Assembly: GCA_023362775.1 (NCBI GenBank) | Contig: JALMGJ010000001.1 | Coordinates: 94,644,501 to 94,708,500, forward strand | DNA length: 64,000 nt | Source of the DNA: Charina bottae | Taxonomy: Eukaryota > Chordata > Lepidosauria > Squamata > Charinaidae | Direction of reading: 5' to 3' | Part shown: in pieces, positions 53,831-64,000 of the stretch | Numbering within the stretch: position 1 is the stretch's first letter | Layout: each line of letters opens with the position of its first letter | Position numbers and translations under genes: made by a program | The notes under the pieces: model-generated | What the model saw: only the letters and a program-made list of their open reading frames with translations | The model's database searches: none | Told to the model about the DNA's origin: nothing

Positions 53831-54660
53831 TTGTCTCGTGTTCTTTTATGGAGAGAGAAGGGGAAAAATAAAATAAAATAAAATAAAAGAGAGGGAATAT
53901 CGACGTGATTTTTGCTACCTATCTAGGCTAAATGAGACCTAACGAAAAATATAGCAGCAGCGAAGCCAAAGGTCCAGCTCTCTGCAGCGGCTAACCAAAG
54001 AAAAATGTATTGGCTGCAAATGCTGCTCAGAGATAGACTGCACCATGCATGGAGGATCTGATTAGCCCTCCCCACTCCTGCTTATGTATCTCCTTCTTTT
54101 TAAGACATTCGGGCTGTCATAAGCAGAACAAAGGTGGTTCCAAGCTGGATCATGTCTTTGTTGCCTAAAAATGGCCTTTCTTTCCCCCACTTATCAATCG
54201 TCAAAGCTTGGTGTACCTATAAATCTTGCATATCAATCATGTAATATTTTCTGAACTTTTTCTGGAAAGGAACTGTCTACATCCTTGTGATTAATGTTTT
54301 TATTGTTAAGCTTTAAAAGCACACAAAATTTTTAGAAGGGTCACTTCCTGTGGCCTGGTGGGGCCTAGGTCTGCCTTTTCGAACTTCTCTGCAAAAGCCC
54401 CCTGGCTGTGTATCTGCCATGTTCTCAAATTATTTGTAAAGGAGAAGAAAGGAACTGTAGCCTGTCAGTGCCTTTGCTTGGCTATGTCAAAGATAGAATG
54501 ATGGCAAGTTTAACTTCTAATACAAGGAGGGAGGGAAGCTTTACTCCTGATATTCCACTTTCTCCTTCATAATTATGCGTTGCTTCCAGATACCTGATAT
54601 TGGAGGCAAGCAGCAAGGGAGGGTTGTTCATTTTTGTGCTGCTGTTTGAGAGAGAGCTGC

Positions 54661-54922
54661 CTATATAGCAGAGCTCTCCAAACTTTGTGTCGCGACACAA
54701 AAGTGTGTCGCCACACACAGTCTGGTGTGTTGCCACACAACCCGGAAGCGCTGATCATCATCAACGCTTCCGGGTTTTCCCGCGGCGACACACTAATGGC
54801 AGCGCGCAAAAACCGAAAGTGGCAGCAGTGCTTCTGGGTTTTTGCGCGCTGCCGCAACGGCGGCACACCAACGGCGGTTGGTGTGTCACCGCAGGAAAAC
54901 TTTGGAAAGCCCTGCTATATAG
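54661..54922. mobile_element. hAT-type element, TGTGTCG family
   Basis: Element 54669-54914, ends CAGAGCTCTCCAAACTTTG and AAACTTTGGAAAGCCCTG, with a perfect 8-bp duplication CTATATAG (54661-54668, 54915-54922). The interior has inverted acccggaagcgctgat / aacgcttccgggtttt segments. Confidence 0.9.
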
Positions 54923-54934
54923 ACTCACCTGAGA

Positions 54935-55115
54935 ATTTGTTTGTTTATTTGTTTGTCAATTTTATATGGCCGCCCATCTCACACGAAGTGACTCTGGGCG
55001 GCGTACAATAAGACCAATAATTAAAACATTCTACAAAACCAATTAAAACAATAAACATAGATAATACAAAACCAAACAAAATGAGTCAGTAATATTTTTT
55101 AAAGATAACCGTAAC
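54935..55115 (-). repeat. CR1/L2 3' tail, antisense
   Basis: gtttgtttatttgtttgtca, then tggccgcccatctcacacga and gactctgggcggcgtacaat. Confidence 0.6.
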
Positions 55116-55208
55116 ACTTGTTTCCTAAGCATTGTAAGTGCTGATGCCTGGAATGCATTTCTAAGCATACTCAGGAAATTAAAATTCTTATGCCTAATTA
55201 AGTGAACA

Positions 55209-55539
55209 GTCAGAGAGTGGCTCAGCGGGTAAGATGCCAGGCTTGTCGATCAGAAGATCGCAAGTTCGGAGGTTCGAATCCCTAGCCCTGCGTGTGGAGT
55301 GAGCTCCCGCACTAGCTCCAGCTCTTGCCAACCTAGCAATTCGAAAGCATGCAAATGCAAGTAAATGAACAGGTACCATTTCAATGGGTAGGTAACAGCA
55401 TTCCGCGCGCGTCCTGCAGCGACATGACCGCGGAAGCGTCTTCGGACCACGCTGGCTCTTCGGCTAACAAACGGAGATGAGCACCGGCCCCTAGAGTCGG
55501 ACACGACTGCACAAATGTGCGGGGGGAACCTTTACCTTT
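55209..55539 (+). mobile_element. SINE-B
   Basis: Head gagtggctcagcgggtaaga, B-box ggttcgaatccc, tail gagtcggacacgactgcac ending cctttacctttac. It ends 75 bp before the KIAA0753 exon at 55615. Confidence 0.85.
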
Positions 55540-55614
55540 ACTAAGAGAGTCTTTGAGCTAAGTAAATAGAATGTCTTTATGCTAATGGAAATTTTAATAT
55601 TTGCTGACTTTCAG

Positions 55615-58600
55615 TAACCTCATGAACAGGAGATTGAGCTTCTGATAATTGTGATGGAGCTGTGGAAAGCAACTACAGCTGGTATTCCTTTGACATCCCA
55701 CCCACAGCTGGCCAAAAGTGACCCAAAGGCCCCACAGATACAGGTATTGGGCAACATTACATCCTCTGTGGATTTTTCTTTACATGATGAAATGCTAACT
55801 TGTAATAAGAAACTTGCCACTATGTATTCTAACATTGCCAACTTCTCCCTTGTCATTTTTTTCTTTTTTTAATGAACCAATGAAGTGAGGGTGCTGGTTC
55901 CTAGGAACACATTGCCTAGGCTTTGTGTTTTTAGTACTAATTATCATAAACCCAAGAAGTAAGGTCCTGTCTGGGTTTGTTTTCTGTTTTCTGCCTTTAA
56001 ATATGTTTCATACAACCTGTTGCATTTTTCCGTGTATGAATTGAGGTGTAAGGCTTATTTAGATTGTTGGAGGTTCCTCAGATGAATATGAGAGGGATCA
56101 TGGAAACTTATGGCACACACCTGTCTTCCATCCATCCATCCATCCATCCATCCATCCATCCATCCATCCATCCATCCATGCTTTCCCACAATTATTCTTG
56201 CTCCTCTAAAGTTTGTATAAGCTGTCTGGGCTATATAACTGCCCTCTCTGGGGAGATGCTAACAGATAATTAGGTTGATATACTGTAAATTGGATTAATT
56301 CTCCAACACATTGCTTAGTTTTTAGTCAACTGACTTGGGAAATAATTTAGGATCCTTGTAAGCTTCTTAGTCCATGACTGCTCTGTGCATAGAAACATGA
56401 GTAGGTATAATAGCATATATAGTGTTCTCCACTACCACCTTTAGTCCTCACTGCAATTCTATGAAGCAGCTTAAACTGCAAGGATGTGGCGGGCCTAGTT
56501 GTCCAATGAATTTTTTGGTTAAACAGAGACTTGCATTTGGGAAATTTTAACCCAATACTTACCTTGTACCACACTGCCTGTTTTAAATGTTTGGACCAGC
56601 TCCAGTTCAGTTGGAACGTTCCTGCATTGCCTGAAAACCTGTCTGTCCGCTACACCAGTCCCTCTCCAATTATCATAGAAAAGCTGAAGCAGCCAGCGAC
56701 TCAACAGAATCAAGATGCTGGTGATGGAGTTGATCCAAGGGGCTCTGTTGAATTCTCAGTTGTATCTGAAGAGAAGCTCAACCTGGCTGTTCAGTTGGCC
56801 AAAAGGGATGTGAAAAGAAAGCACCTGCAAGAGCAAATGAAGCAGCATCTCACCAAGATGGATAAGTGTCCTGTGGGGTGTCGTTGGGGAAAGGAATCAG
56901 GGAATGTTGCAGTGTTGAGAGCATCTAAGTCCCACCTGAAATACGAACACCAGCTTAGTAATCGTTCCAAGATGGAGACAACTGGCTCTGGAGCAAAAGT
57001 CCTCCTTTGTGCTCCAAGTCGTGTCAAGTCAGAACCCGCTTTGTCTGATTCTCCACCAACCCGCGATCCAGGACCTGGGCCCAAAAAAGAGGAAGACAAA
57101 AGTGCCATAGAAATCAGAAGGCTACAAAAAGAGCTTCAGAATTACATTCAGAAAATTGAACTGCTAGCAACAAAAGGTAAGTGGGAAAGGGCTGTAGTGA
57201 TATGGCCAAAACTTGATCATGGCTTCCTTTGGAAGGTAGGACTGCATGGCTGTCTTAAATGAGATGTAATACGAAGAAGTAGAAGTGATACAGGGCACTC
57301 TCTTGGCCTACCAAGCTAGGTGTTCATGTATATGTCTGTGACTGGTGGAGCAGAAGAGTCTTCATTGACTCTGTCCATTTCCCACTGATTGGAGACTTTG
57401 AATTCCCTGCAACAGTACTGTTGTAGCTAGTCCTGAGAAATGAGTGAAAGATTGACCTTACAGGGAAAGTAAGTTGTGAGAAGCAAACTGACAGCAAATA
57501 ACTATGAGTCTTTGTAACTGTTTGGTCTAGTGGTTAAGGCAAAAGGCTAGAAACCAGGAGGCTGTGAGTTCTAGTGCCGCGTTAGGCATGAAAGCTGGCT
57601 GGGTGACCTTGGGCCAGTCACTTTCTCTCAGCCCAACTCACCTCACAGGGTTGTTGTTGTGGGGAAAATAGGAGGAGGAAGGAGTATTAGGTATGTTGGC
57701 TGCCTTGAGTTATTTATAAAAAAATAATAAAGGGATAAAAATAAAATAAAAATAAAAAATAAAACTGTGGATCTAAGCTGCTAGTATGGGATATGGGGCA
57801 TTTAGAACATCTTTTGGAAGAGGAACATTTTCTGATGGCTTTTGTGTGGCACGGACATTTTTCTTCATTGTCTCTTCTCAATTGTGATTTTCTATGTCAT
57901 GTATTTCATGTTTTCTGCACCAAATTGTCGATTTGTTGTACCCGAACATAGTCAATTGTTTCGCTAAACTTTTTTTTCCCAGAGAGAAGTGAAAAATATT
58001 TGGATCCTGAGGAAGAACGCCGTGTCCATATTCGGAGGCAGGAGCAAACTGTGCGCTCTGCCCGAATGCTCTATGTGCTCCAGCAACAGGTCTGAACGAT
58101 CCCTGAAAACTTTGGGAAGATATTTCAGATCCAAAATGGGGAATCAAAACAAGGCCATATGAACCAGATAGCTCGGTTCCAAATCCAGACTCCGTTATGC
58201 AGGCAAAGCGTTTTCCAAACTGCGTTCTCTTCTTAATTTGTTTGTCATATTATCAAATAGGTAAAACAAATCCAAGAAGAACTGGAGAAGCTGAGTCCCC
58301 TTAAAATTAAACACACAAAGAAGGTGAGCTGAAATTGCTTTAAAAGTTCAGGGGAAAACTGAGTGGTGAGGGAAAGGCTCAGTTGGAGCCTTTGGACTGG
58401 AGCTTCCCTGAAAGGTCCCTCTGGAGCAGTGCTTCTCAACCTTAGCAACTTTAAGATGTGTGGACTTCAACTCCCAGAATTCCCCAGCCAGCATAGCTGG
58501 CTGGGGAATTCTGGAAGTTGAAGTCCACACATCTTAAAGTTGCCAAGGTTGAGAAACACAGCTCTGGAGAGTAGTTGGAAGCATCTGGGTGGAGGATGGC

Positions 58601-61598
58601 TTTTTAAACTTTGTGTTCAGTGTGCTCTTCACTCTGAACTATATGATCTTTCACTCAGGCCTGACATTTGTTTCTACTTTGTGTGTTGTCCTAGCGGTCT
58701 GATTTTGGGGTATTCCATTTCAATCATTCTTCTGATACAGACTAGAAATGCCTTCTCCAAACTTGGCGTCTTGGATTGTGTGGGCTTCAACTCTCAGAAT
58801 TTTCCCCAGTGCCCATTCTGGCTGGGGAGTTTGGGGAAATGAAATCCACGTGTCTGGCCAAGCTTGGAGAATTCTGACCCAGAGCAGAATGCTTGAAGAC
58901 TAGGCTGAGCTGCTCTGGGTTTATTGACAAGAGATTACTTGATTCAAGCCAGAATTCTTCTTCCTTTGTGATGCAGTCACAAGCTATGGCCAGGCTGGCA
59001 GCAGCTCACCGAGGTGCCATCCGAGCTCTGCAGATTTTTGTCACTCGTTTTGCTGACCAGTCAGAGCAGCAGCCTGCCTCTGCTCACTGCAAAGAGCTGG
59101 GCAATCTCATCCGGCAGCTCTCTCTCTGTTCTGCCCGCCTTGAGATGGACTCGTCCATTCCTGACATCATCATAGATCTGCTGCTGCAAGTTGAGGTCAG
59201 GAGAGAGTGCGTTTTTTCTTTGCTTGGCATCCAAGACAGTGTATAAAACTCTTTATGGGGAGGAACAGATTTCCATCATCCAGAGAAGATGGGACCCCCT
59301 GGAATAAGTGTTAAATAATGGCATTTATTTTGGTATTTTGTCTCTAAGGAGTGAGCCGTTGCTAGGTTCTTGAGCTACACATTTAATTGAGAATATTTTA
59401 AATATATTTTTTAAAAACTTACTGTGCTAATGAAATGTGAAATATAATTAAATTATCTTAAAGCTATCCATAAATCCTGTAGCAGGCAGTGAATATATTA
59501 GCTAGGTAGCATTTTTTGTCTAGTTTATTCAGAGGCCTGTTTGCTTTTTGTTGGTTAGGAAGGCAGAGCATCCATCTGAACTTTGCATTCGGTGGGATGG
59601 ATTGTGGATGCTCAGCGTAAGGTTTTTGTATGTTTAACCTGATGCAAATTGCTACGGCAGGACTTGGACTCTGTGTTGTCCAAAAAGGAGTCTCCCAAGA
59701 AAGGGCAGGAATGGCTTTCCAACTCTCAAGCTGATGCACCAAAAGGCACCAACAGATTGCCAAAGAAAGAAAAGAACTCTTGTGTGCTGGACCAAAAAAA
59801 GCCTTCAGTGGCCCGGAAACTTCTTCCTGGTGAGTCTTCTGGGTGTTGAGTTGGAAGAAGTTTGGTTAGTCATTCCTTACAGATCTTGTTTAGCCCAAAT
59901 TCATTTTGCCCCAGAAATGTTGTAGACACAGATGAGATGGGGGATTTCTGGGTGAATTCGTTGTAACTTAACTTCTGGTTCAATTGGATGTTCAGAATTG
60001 AGGATGCATGTACTTCTGAAGAAGAAACTGAGGGGAAAAAATGGTCATTTGGATGTTTGTTATGTGAAGAGGCTCTGGCTTCCCCTTAAAATTATTCCCT
60101 CTGCTTCCCGTCCCTAGATCTTACTATAATTAAGTCAAACTAAGTATATTTGACCCTGTTTTAAGTATTCCTCTGCTGCGTACTTCTTCTATTGTTTCTT
60201 GTCCTATATTTTAGGTAGTAAGTGCCTGATGGTATGGAACTACAGTATTCTTACCTGTTCTTTATAAAGTGTCATGATGTTATATAATAAATCAATATGT
60301 TATGTATAATATTGTTGTAACAAATGACTTTAGATGAACATCCAGAATCTGTAATCCTGTTACCACACAAGACAATCAGTCACTGCAACCCAAGAGCCCA
60401 GGAAGACATACTCCCTCCTGAGCAAGAGGCAGTTGTACAGTACAAGAGGGAGGCCGTGGGGAGACCAGGACCTTCAAAAGCAGGCTCTGGTTCTGACAGT
60501 GGAACCCTGAAGAAGAGGGGTGTCTTGTTTTCCATCAGACCTCAGGTACAGATACATAATCACCAGCTACTACTCTTCTTCCTTGTCTCTAAGCTTAATT
60601 TTAGGTGCTGTGCGATGTTGTTTCTCCCATGATGTAATGTCTTTTCTCCCAAAATTACAGTGGTTGAAAAGAAGGCTTTAATACATGTTGTTTTGAGGGA
60701 AAACTGCTAAACTTGTCTGAAAACACATATTATTTTAATGTTTTTGTTTCTCTGAAGGGTAGCTGTCGACCTCCCAGAACAAAAACAGTGCGGCCTGTAG
60801 CTAAACAGGCCCGGTTTCTAGAGCCCACCGTTGCATTCCAACTCAAGGAGACCAAACCACCCATCCGAGATAGCAGGGTCCCATGGATGCCTCCCAGTCT
60901 CAAGTCCCCCCTCCCCTCCTCTTTGCGGTAGGTGAGCACCCCTGCAAGGGCATTTGGTAGGGCTATAAACATGTACAGTGGGTTATGCTGGGTTATATGT
61001 GTGAGCAGATATACTTTCTTCAAGTATAGCTTCTGGGATTTTCATTTGGAGGCTGAAACATTCAGAGCTGCCTTGTACATGAAGGCATCTTGTACATACA
61101 GATATCTGATTCATTAGGTTCAGTATGATCTGCATTCTGCAGAATTTCAGATGTTTCCAATGATCACCCAGTGATAATATGGAGTGAACCTAGAACTTTC
61201 TGAATGTAAAGTTAGTCATAGCCCTGCAGTCACCACTTTGGAGATCCTTTCTTGTGACAGTTACAATGTCAACTGTCAGCATTTTGTGAGGAGATCCTCA
61301 TGTTCTTTTGAGATTCATTCCTGTCCCTCTTTCTGAAATGCTTGAAGAAATGTTTCATTCACCAGCTGATGTTTACACCAATGTCCATAATGCTATAATT
61401 CTTTTTCGTTTATCATGTGAAAATTTATAATTGGTGCCAATGTGGCGGCAAGAGTGATAAGCTTGTCTCTTGTTATTTTTCTTTTCCCACTTAAACCCAA
61501 CATTCTTGCAGGCACCTGGAGAAAAGTCCTGAAAATACCGAGCCATCCCTGGAGATGGAGACAAAGGGAGAAGGAATCCCTGAGAAAGAAGTGCCCAG
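55615..61598 (+). CDS. KIAA0753: Centriolar satellite protein KIAA0753 (moonraker/OFIP), 5' nine coding exons (3' partial)
   Basis: A centrosome/centriolar-satellite scaffold that works with OFD1 and FOR20 in centriole duplication and cilium formation. Coding exons: 55654-55743, 56600-57176, 57983-58089, 58261-58323, 58977-59195, 59661-59829, 60334-60545, 60758-60927 and 61512-61598. All phases match, giving 564 residues so far (about 970 in human). Best-conserved parts are [40 protein letters not shown] and [20 protein letters not shown]. Near residue 60-130 the [17 protein letters not shown] stretch looks helical. The first exon (55615) has a 39-nt leader with an upstream ATG (see separate entry). 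The remaining exons lie right of the window. Sense-strand TE load is high in introns, but no exon is broken. Confidence 0.93.
55622..55645 (+). promoter_or_regulatory. KIAA0753: Upstream ORF in the KIAA0753 leader
   Basis: ATGAACAGG...TTCTGA is a seven-codon frame (MNRRLSF-stop) ending 8 nt before the main ATG at 55654. The main start has G at -3 and +4, the upstream one a weak context. Confidence 0.45.
55654..55743 (+). CDS. KIAA0753: KIAA0753 coding exon 1
   Basis: 30 codons [30 protein letters not shown], donor gtattg. Acceptor tcag at 55611-55614. SDPK matches the known N-terminal region. Confidence 0.88.
56128..56179. repeat. (CATC)n microsatellite
   Basis: Thirteen tandem CATC units in KIAA0753 intron 1. 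Confidence 0.95.
56600..57176 (+). CDS. KIAA0753: KIAA0753 coding exon 2
   Basis: Long exon, 192 codons, [20 protein letters not shown] to [20 protein letters not shown]. It includes [20 protein letters not shown], strongly conserved. Donor gtaagt. Confidence 0.93.
57515..57767 (+). mobile_element. SINE-A, monomeric full-length
   Basis: Head tttggtctagtggttaaggc, one core gtgaccttgggccagtcact, and tail gccttgagttatttataaaa with A-rich end. Lacks the dimer junction of the 6063 and 12437 copies. Confidence 0.75.
57983..58089 (+). CDS. KIAA0753: KIAA0753 coding exon 3
   Basis: [20 protein letters not shown] to [10 protein letters not shown]. The donor is gtctga, weaker than the others. Confidence 0.92.
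58261..58323 (+). CDS. KIAA0753: KIAA0753 coding exon 4
   Basis: 21 codons [21 protein letters not shown], between an aaatag acceptor and gtgagc donor. Confidence 0.92.
58419..58569. mobile_element. hAT-type palindromic MITE (CAGTGTTT family)
   Basis: Element 58427-58561, ends CAGTGCTTCTCAACCTTAGC and GGTTGAGAAACACAG, with a perfect 8-bp duplication CTCTGGAG (58419-58426, 58562-58569). Confidence 0.9.
58750..58875. mobile_element. Diverged CAGTGTTT-family MITE
   Basis: cttcaactctcagaattttc and ccattctggctggggag resemble the palindromic MITE core, but the ends are decayed and no duplication is visible. Confidence 0.45.
58977..59195 (+). CDS. KIAA0753: KIAA0753 coding exon 5
   Basis: 73 codons starting [20 protein letters not shown]; contains [19 protein letters not shown]. 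Donor gtcagg. Confidence 0.93.
59661..59829 (+). CDS. KIAA0753: KIAA0753 coding exon 6
   Basis: [20 protein letters not shown] to [11 protein letters not shown]; donor gtgagt, phase 1. Confidence 0.88.
60334..60545 (+). CDS. KIAA0753: KIAA0753 coding exon 7
   Basis: [20 protein letters not shown] to [12 protein letters not shown]; donor gtacag. Low conservation, likely disordered. Confidence 0.82.
60758..60927 (+). CDS. KIAA0753: KIAA0753 coding exon 8
   Basis: [20 protein letters not shown] to [15 protein letters not shown]; donor gtaggt, phase 2. A stop lies just past the donor. The PWMPPS block matches the known protein. Confidence 0.87.
61512..61598 (+). CDS. KIAA0753: KIAA0753 coding exon 9
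   Basis: [29 protein letters not shown], acceptor ttgcag, donor gtaggc, phase 2. Last coding exon I can place in the window. Confidence 0.8.
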
Positions 61599-61706
61599 GT
61601 AGGCATGAAAGGTAGGGTGGAAAGTTGTGGATTTTTAATGGTTGCATTTTGGGAACCCCCTTTTTTTTGGGGGGTGCCTTCGAGTCAGTGTTGACTCCTG
61701 GTAACT

Positions 61707-62031
61707 GCCTAGCCCAGGGTTTCTCAACCAGGGTTCTGTGGAGCCCCAGGGTTCCACGAGAGGTCAGTAACAGTTCCCTGGGAGATCATGATTTATTTAA
61801 AAAATTATTTCAAATTCGGGCAACTTCACATTAAAGAGGTAAGTGTCATTCTTTATTTTTAGTTTAAGAACACTGTTCATGCATGTATACAGGGCTACCC
61901 ATGAAATGAATATAATAATTTTGTAACATCTGGCCTATATTTGAGCCTGAATGTGCAGGGGTTCCCCGAGGCCTGAAAAGTATTTCAAGGGTACCTCCAG
62001 GGTCAAAAGGTTGAGAAAGGCTGGTCTAGCC
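61707..62031. mobile_element. hAT-type non-autonomous element, family 1, copy 2
   Basis: Element 61715-62023 is collinear with 928-1236. Flanking 8-mers GCCTAGCC and GTCTAGCC differ at one base. Confidence 0.86.
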
Positions 62032-62080
62032 AAATCCCTGCAGTTTTCTTGGCAAAGTTTTTCAGAAATAGTTTGCCATT

Positions 62081-62213
62081 GCCTCCTTCCTAGGGCTGAG
62101 AGAGAGTGACTGGCCCAAGGTTACTCAGCTGACTTTGTGCCTAAGGCAGGACTAGAACTCACGGTCTCCTGTTTTCTAGTCTGGTGCCTTAACCACTAGA
62201 CCAAATTGGCTCT
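62081..62213 (-). mobile_element. SINE-A fragment, antisense
   Basis: cctccttcctagggctgaga, tggcccaaggttactcagct and ccttaaccactagaccaaat match the SINE-A head and core on the minus strand. Confidence 0.7.
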
Positions 62214-62498
62214 TTCTCATAGATGAGGATTTTTTTTTCTTTGCCCCCAGCAGATATCATTTTGTCACTAAATTTGGACTGAAGCCCATATGGAAAGACA
62301 TTTACTTTGGAAATAGATCTGAATTGGGCTTGATTTCCTGGACCAGCGTAGAATATAACAAGTAAAGGAAAACTAGCTATGGAAAAAAAAATGAAATGTG
62401 CCAATACCCTAGATTTTACATCCTGACCAAAAAGAAGCAGATAGGATGATTTTCCACAATTATGAGGGACAAAATGAAAAACCCTGCTTTGCATCCAT

Positions 62499-64000
62499 TG
62501 TTGTTGTTGTTTATTCATTCAGTCGCTTCCGACTCTTCGTGACTTCATGGACCAGCCCACGCCAGAGCTTCCTGTCGGCCGTCACCATCCCCAGCTCCCC
62601 CATGGTTGAGTCTGTCACCTCCAGAATATCACCCATCCATCTTGCCCTTGGTCGGCCCCTCTTCCTTTGGCCTTCCACTTTCCCTAGCATCAGCTTCTTC
62701 TCCAGGGTATCCTGTCTTCTCATGATGTGGCCAAAGTACTTCAGTTTTGCCTTTAATATCATTCCCTCAAGTGAGCAGTCTGGCTTTATTTCCTGGAGTC
62801 TGGACTGGTTTGATCTTCTTGCAGTCCAAGGCGCACTCAGAATTTTCCTCCAACACCACAGTTCAAAAGCATCTATCTTCCTTCGCTCAGCCTTCCTTAT
62901 GGTCCAGCTCTCACAGCCATAGGTTACTACAGGGAATACCATTGCTTTAACTATGCGGACCTTTGTTGTCAGTGTGATGTCTCTGCTCTTAACTATTTTA
63001 TCAAGATTTGCCATTGCTCTCCTCCCAAGAAGTAGACGTTTTCTGATTTCCTGGCTGCAGTCAGCATCTGCAGTAATCCTTGCGCCTAGAACAGAGCTTT
63101 CCAAACTGTGTGTCGCGACACAAAAGTGTGTTGCCACACACAGCGTGGTGTGTTGCCACACCACCCGGAAGCGGCGGCGCGCGTGTGCACGGCGGCAGCA
63201 GGATCAGTGCTTCCGCGTTTTAGCAGAGGCTGCCGCCGCCGACGTGCGCACGCACCGCCGCCGCACACCTCCCTGTGCCGCCGCTGTGCGTGCATGCCGC
63301 CACCGCCGCTAGTGTGTCGCCAGCGGCGGCACTTTGGAAAGCCCTGGCCTAGAAATACAAAGTCTGTCACTGCCTCCACTTTTTCTCCCTCTATTTGCCA
63401 GTTATCAATCAAGCTGGTTGCCATAATCTTGGTGTTTTTTTTTGAGGTTTAACTGCAACCCAGCTTTTGCACTTTCTTCTTTCACCTTCGTCATAAGGCT
63501 CCTCAATTCCTCCTCGCTTTCAGCCATCAAAGTGGTATCATCTGCATATCTAAGATTGTTAATGTTTCTTCCAGCGATTTTAACTCCAGCCCTGGATTCC
63601 TCAAGCCCAGCACGTCGCATGATGTGTTGTGCATACAGGTTGAATAGGTAGGGTGAGAGTATACAGCCCTGCCGTACTCCTTTCCCAATCTTAAACCAGA
63701 CCGTTGTTCCGTGCTCTGTTCTTACCGTTGCTACTTGGTCGTTATACAGATTCCTCAGGAGGCAGACAAGATGACTTGGTATCCCCATACCACCAAGAAC
63801 TTGCCACAATTTGTTATGATCCACACAGTCAAAGGCTTTAGAATAGTCAATAAAACAAAAATAGATGTTTTTCTGAAACTCCCTGGCTTTCTCCATTATC
63901 CAGCAGATATTGGCAATTTGGTCTCTAGTTCCTCTGCCTTTTCTAAACCCAGCTTGTACATCTGGCAATTCTCGCTCCATGAATTGCTGGAGTCTACCTT
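62499..64000 (-). mobile_element. BovB/RTE LINE (subfamily 2), antisense, continues past right edge
   Basis: Minus-strand frames 63980-63405 and about 63083-62511 encode the RT domain ([71 protein letters not shown]) and C terminus ([20 protein letters not shown]). An A-run at about 63437-63445 breaks the frame. The 3' end is cagtcgcttccgactcttcg on the plus strand. A hAT element interrupts it at 63092-63346. The 5' part lies right of the window. Confidence 0.9.
63084..63354. mobile_element. hAT-type element, TGTGTCG family, nested in BovB
   Basis: Element 63092-63346, ends CAGAGCTTTCCAAACTGTG and ACTTTGGAAAGCCCTG, with a perfect 8-bp duplication GCCTAGAA (63084-63091, 63347-63354). GC-rich interior. 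It fuses with BovB to create a spurious 217-codon frame. Confidence 0.92.

Noticed and set aside
62511..63164. 217-codon chimeric frame
   Set aside because: A chance fusion of the nested hAT element with BovB ORF2; not a gene.
1..64000. CRISPR array, phage or bacterial operon
   Set aside because: Spliced vertebrate genes and retroelements throughout. The direct repeats present are microsatellites, transposon parts or target duplications.

Overview
The window is vertebrate nuclear DNA, most likely from a squamate reptile (lizard or snake). Four genes have the spliced structure of known vertebrate genes. The surrounding sequence is packed with BovB/RTE, CR1/L2 and L1 LINE fragments, tRNA-derived SINEs (one sharing its 3' end with BovB), solo LTRs and many short hAT-type elements with 8-bp target duplications. 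This mix is typical of Squamata. Species cannot be decided from the sequence alone.

Gene layout, left to right: (1) SLC13A5, plus strand, the last ten coding exons (572-22020), encoding a sodium/citrate transporter; its 5' exons lie left of the window. (2) A three-exon minus-strand gene (27308-41495) for a 188-residue single-domain rhodanese-like protein that I cannot match to a named vertebrate gene. (3) MED31, plus strand, four exons (44110-47436), complete. (4) TXNDC17, minus strand, four exons (50032-53515), complete. (5) KIAA0753 (moonraker/OFIP), plus strand, first nine coding exons (55654-61598), continuing past the right edge. The order and relative orientation of SLC13A5, MED31, TXNDC17 and KIAA0753 match human 17p13: MED31 and TXNDC17 are tail to tail, TXNDC17 and KIAA0753 head to head. 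The rhodanese gene sits in the SLC13A5-MED31 interval.

The genes are not one pathway: citrate uptake at the plasma membrane, Mediator function in the nucleus, thioredoxin-like redox chemistry in the cytosol, and centriolar-satellite/cilium biology. They are simply a conserved neighbourhood. GC-rich promoter sequence is visible before MED31 (perfect RFX X-box palindrome, ZNF143-like and YY1-like motifs) and between TXNDC17 and KIAA0753.

The most unusual structure is two families of long-hairpin elements (16356-16656, 26048-26190; 50678-50946, 51896-52230). They are flanked by 9-14-bp target duplications, and their arms contain hammerhead-ribozyme-like cores (CTGANGA, helix II, GAAAC), suggesting Penelope-like or retrozyme-like retroelements. 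Nested insertions with intact target duplications (BovB inside a hAT element, hAT inside BovB, hAT inside CR1) give a relative chronology. A 1-kb GC-rich island downstream of MED31 opens with a threefold tandem GC-box/CCAAT/E-box repeat.
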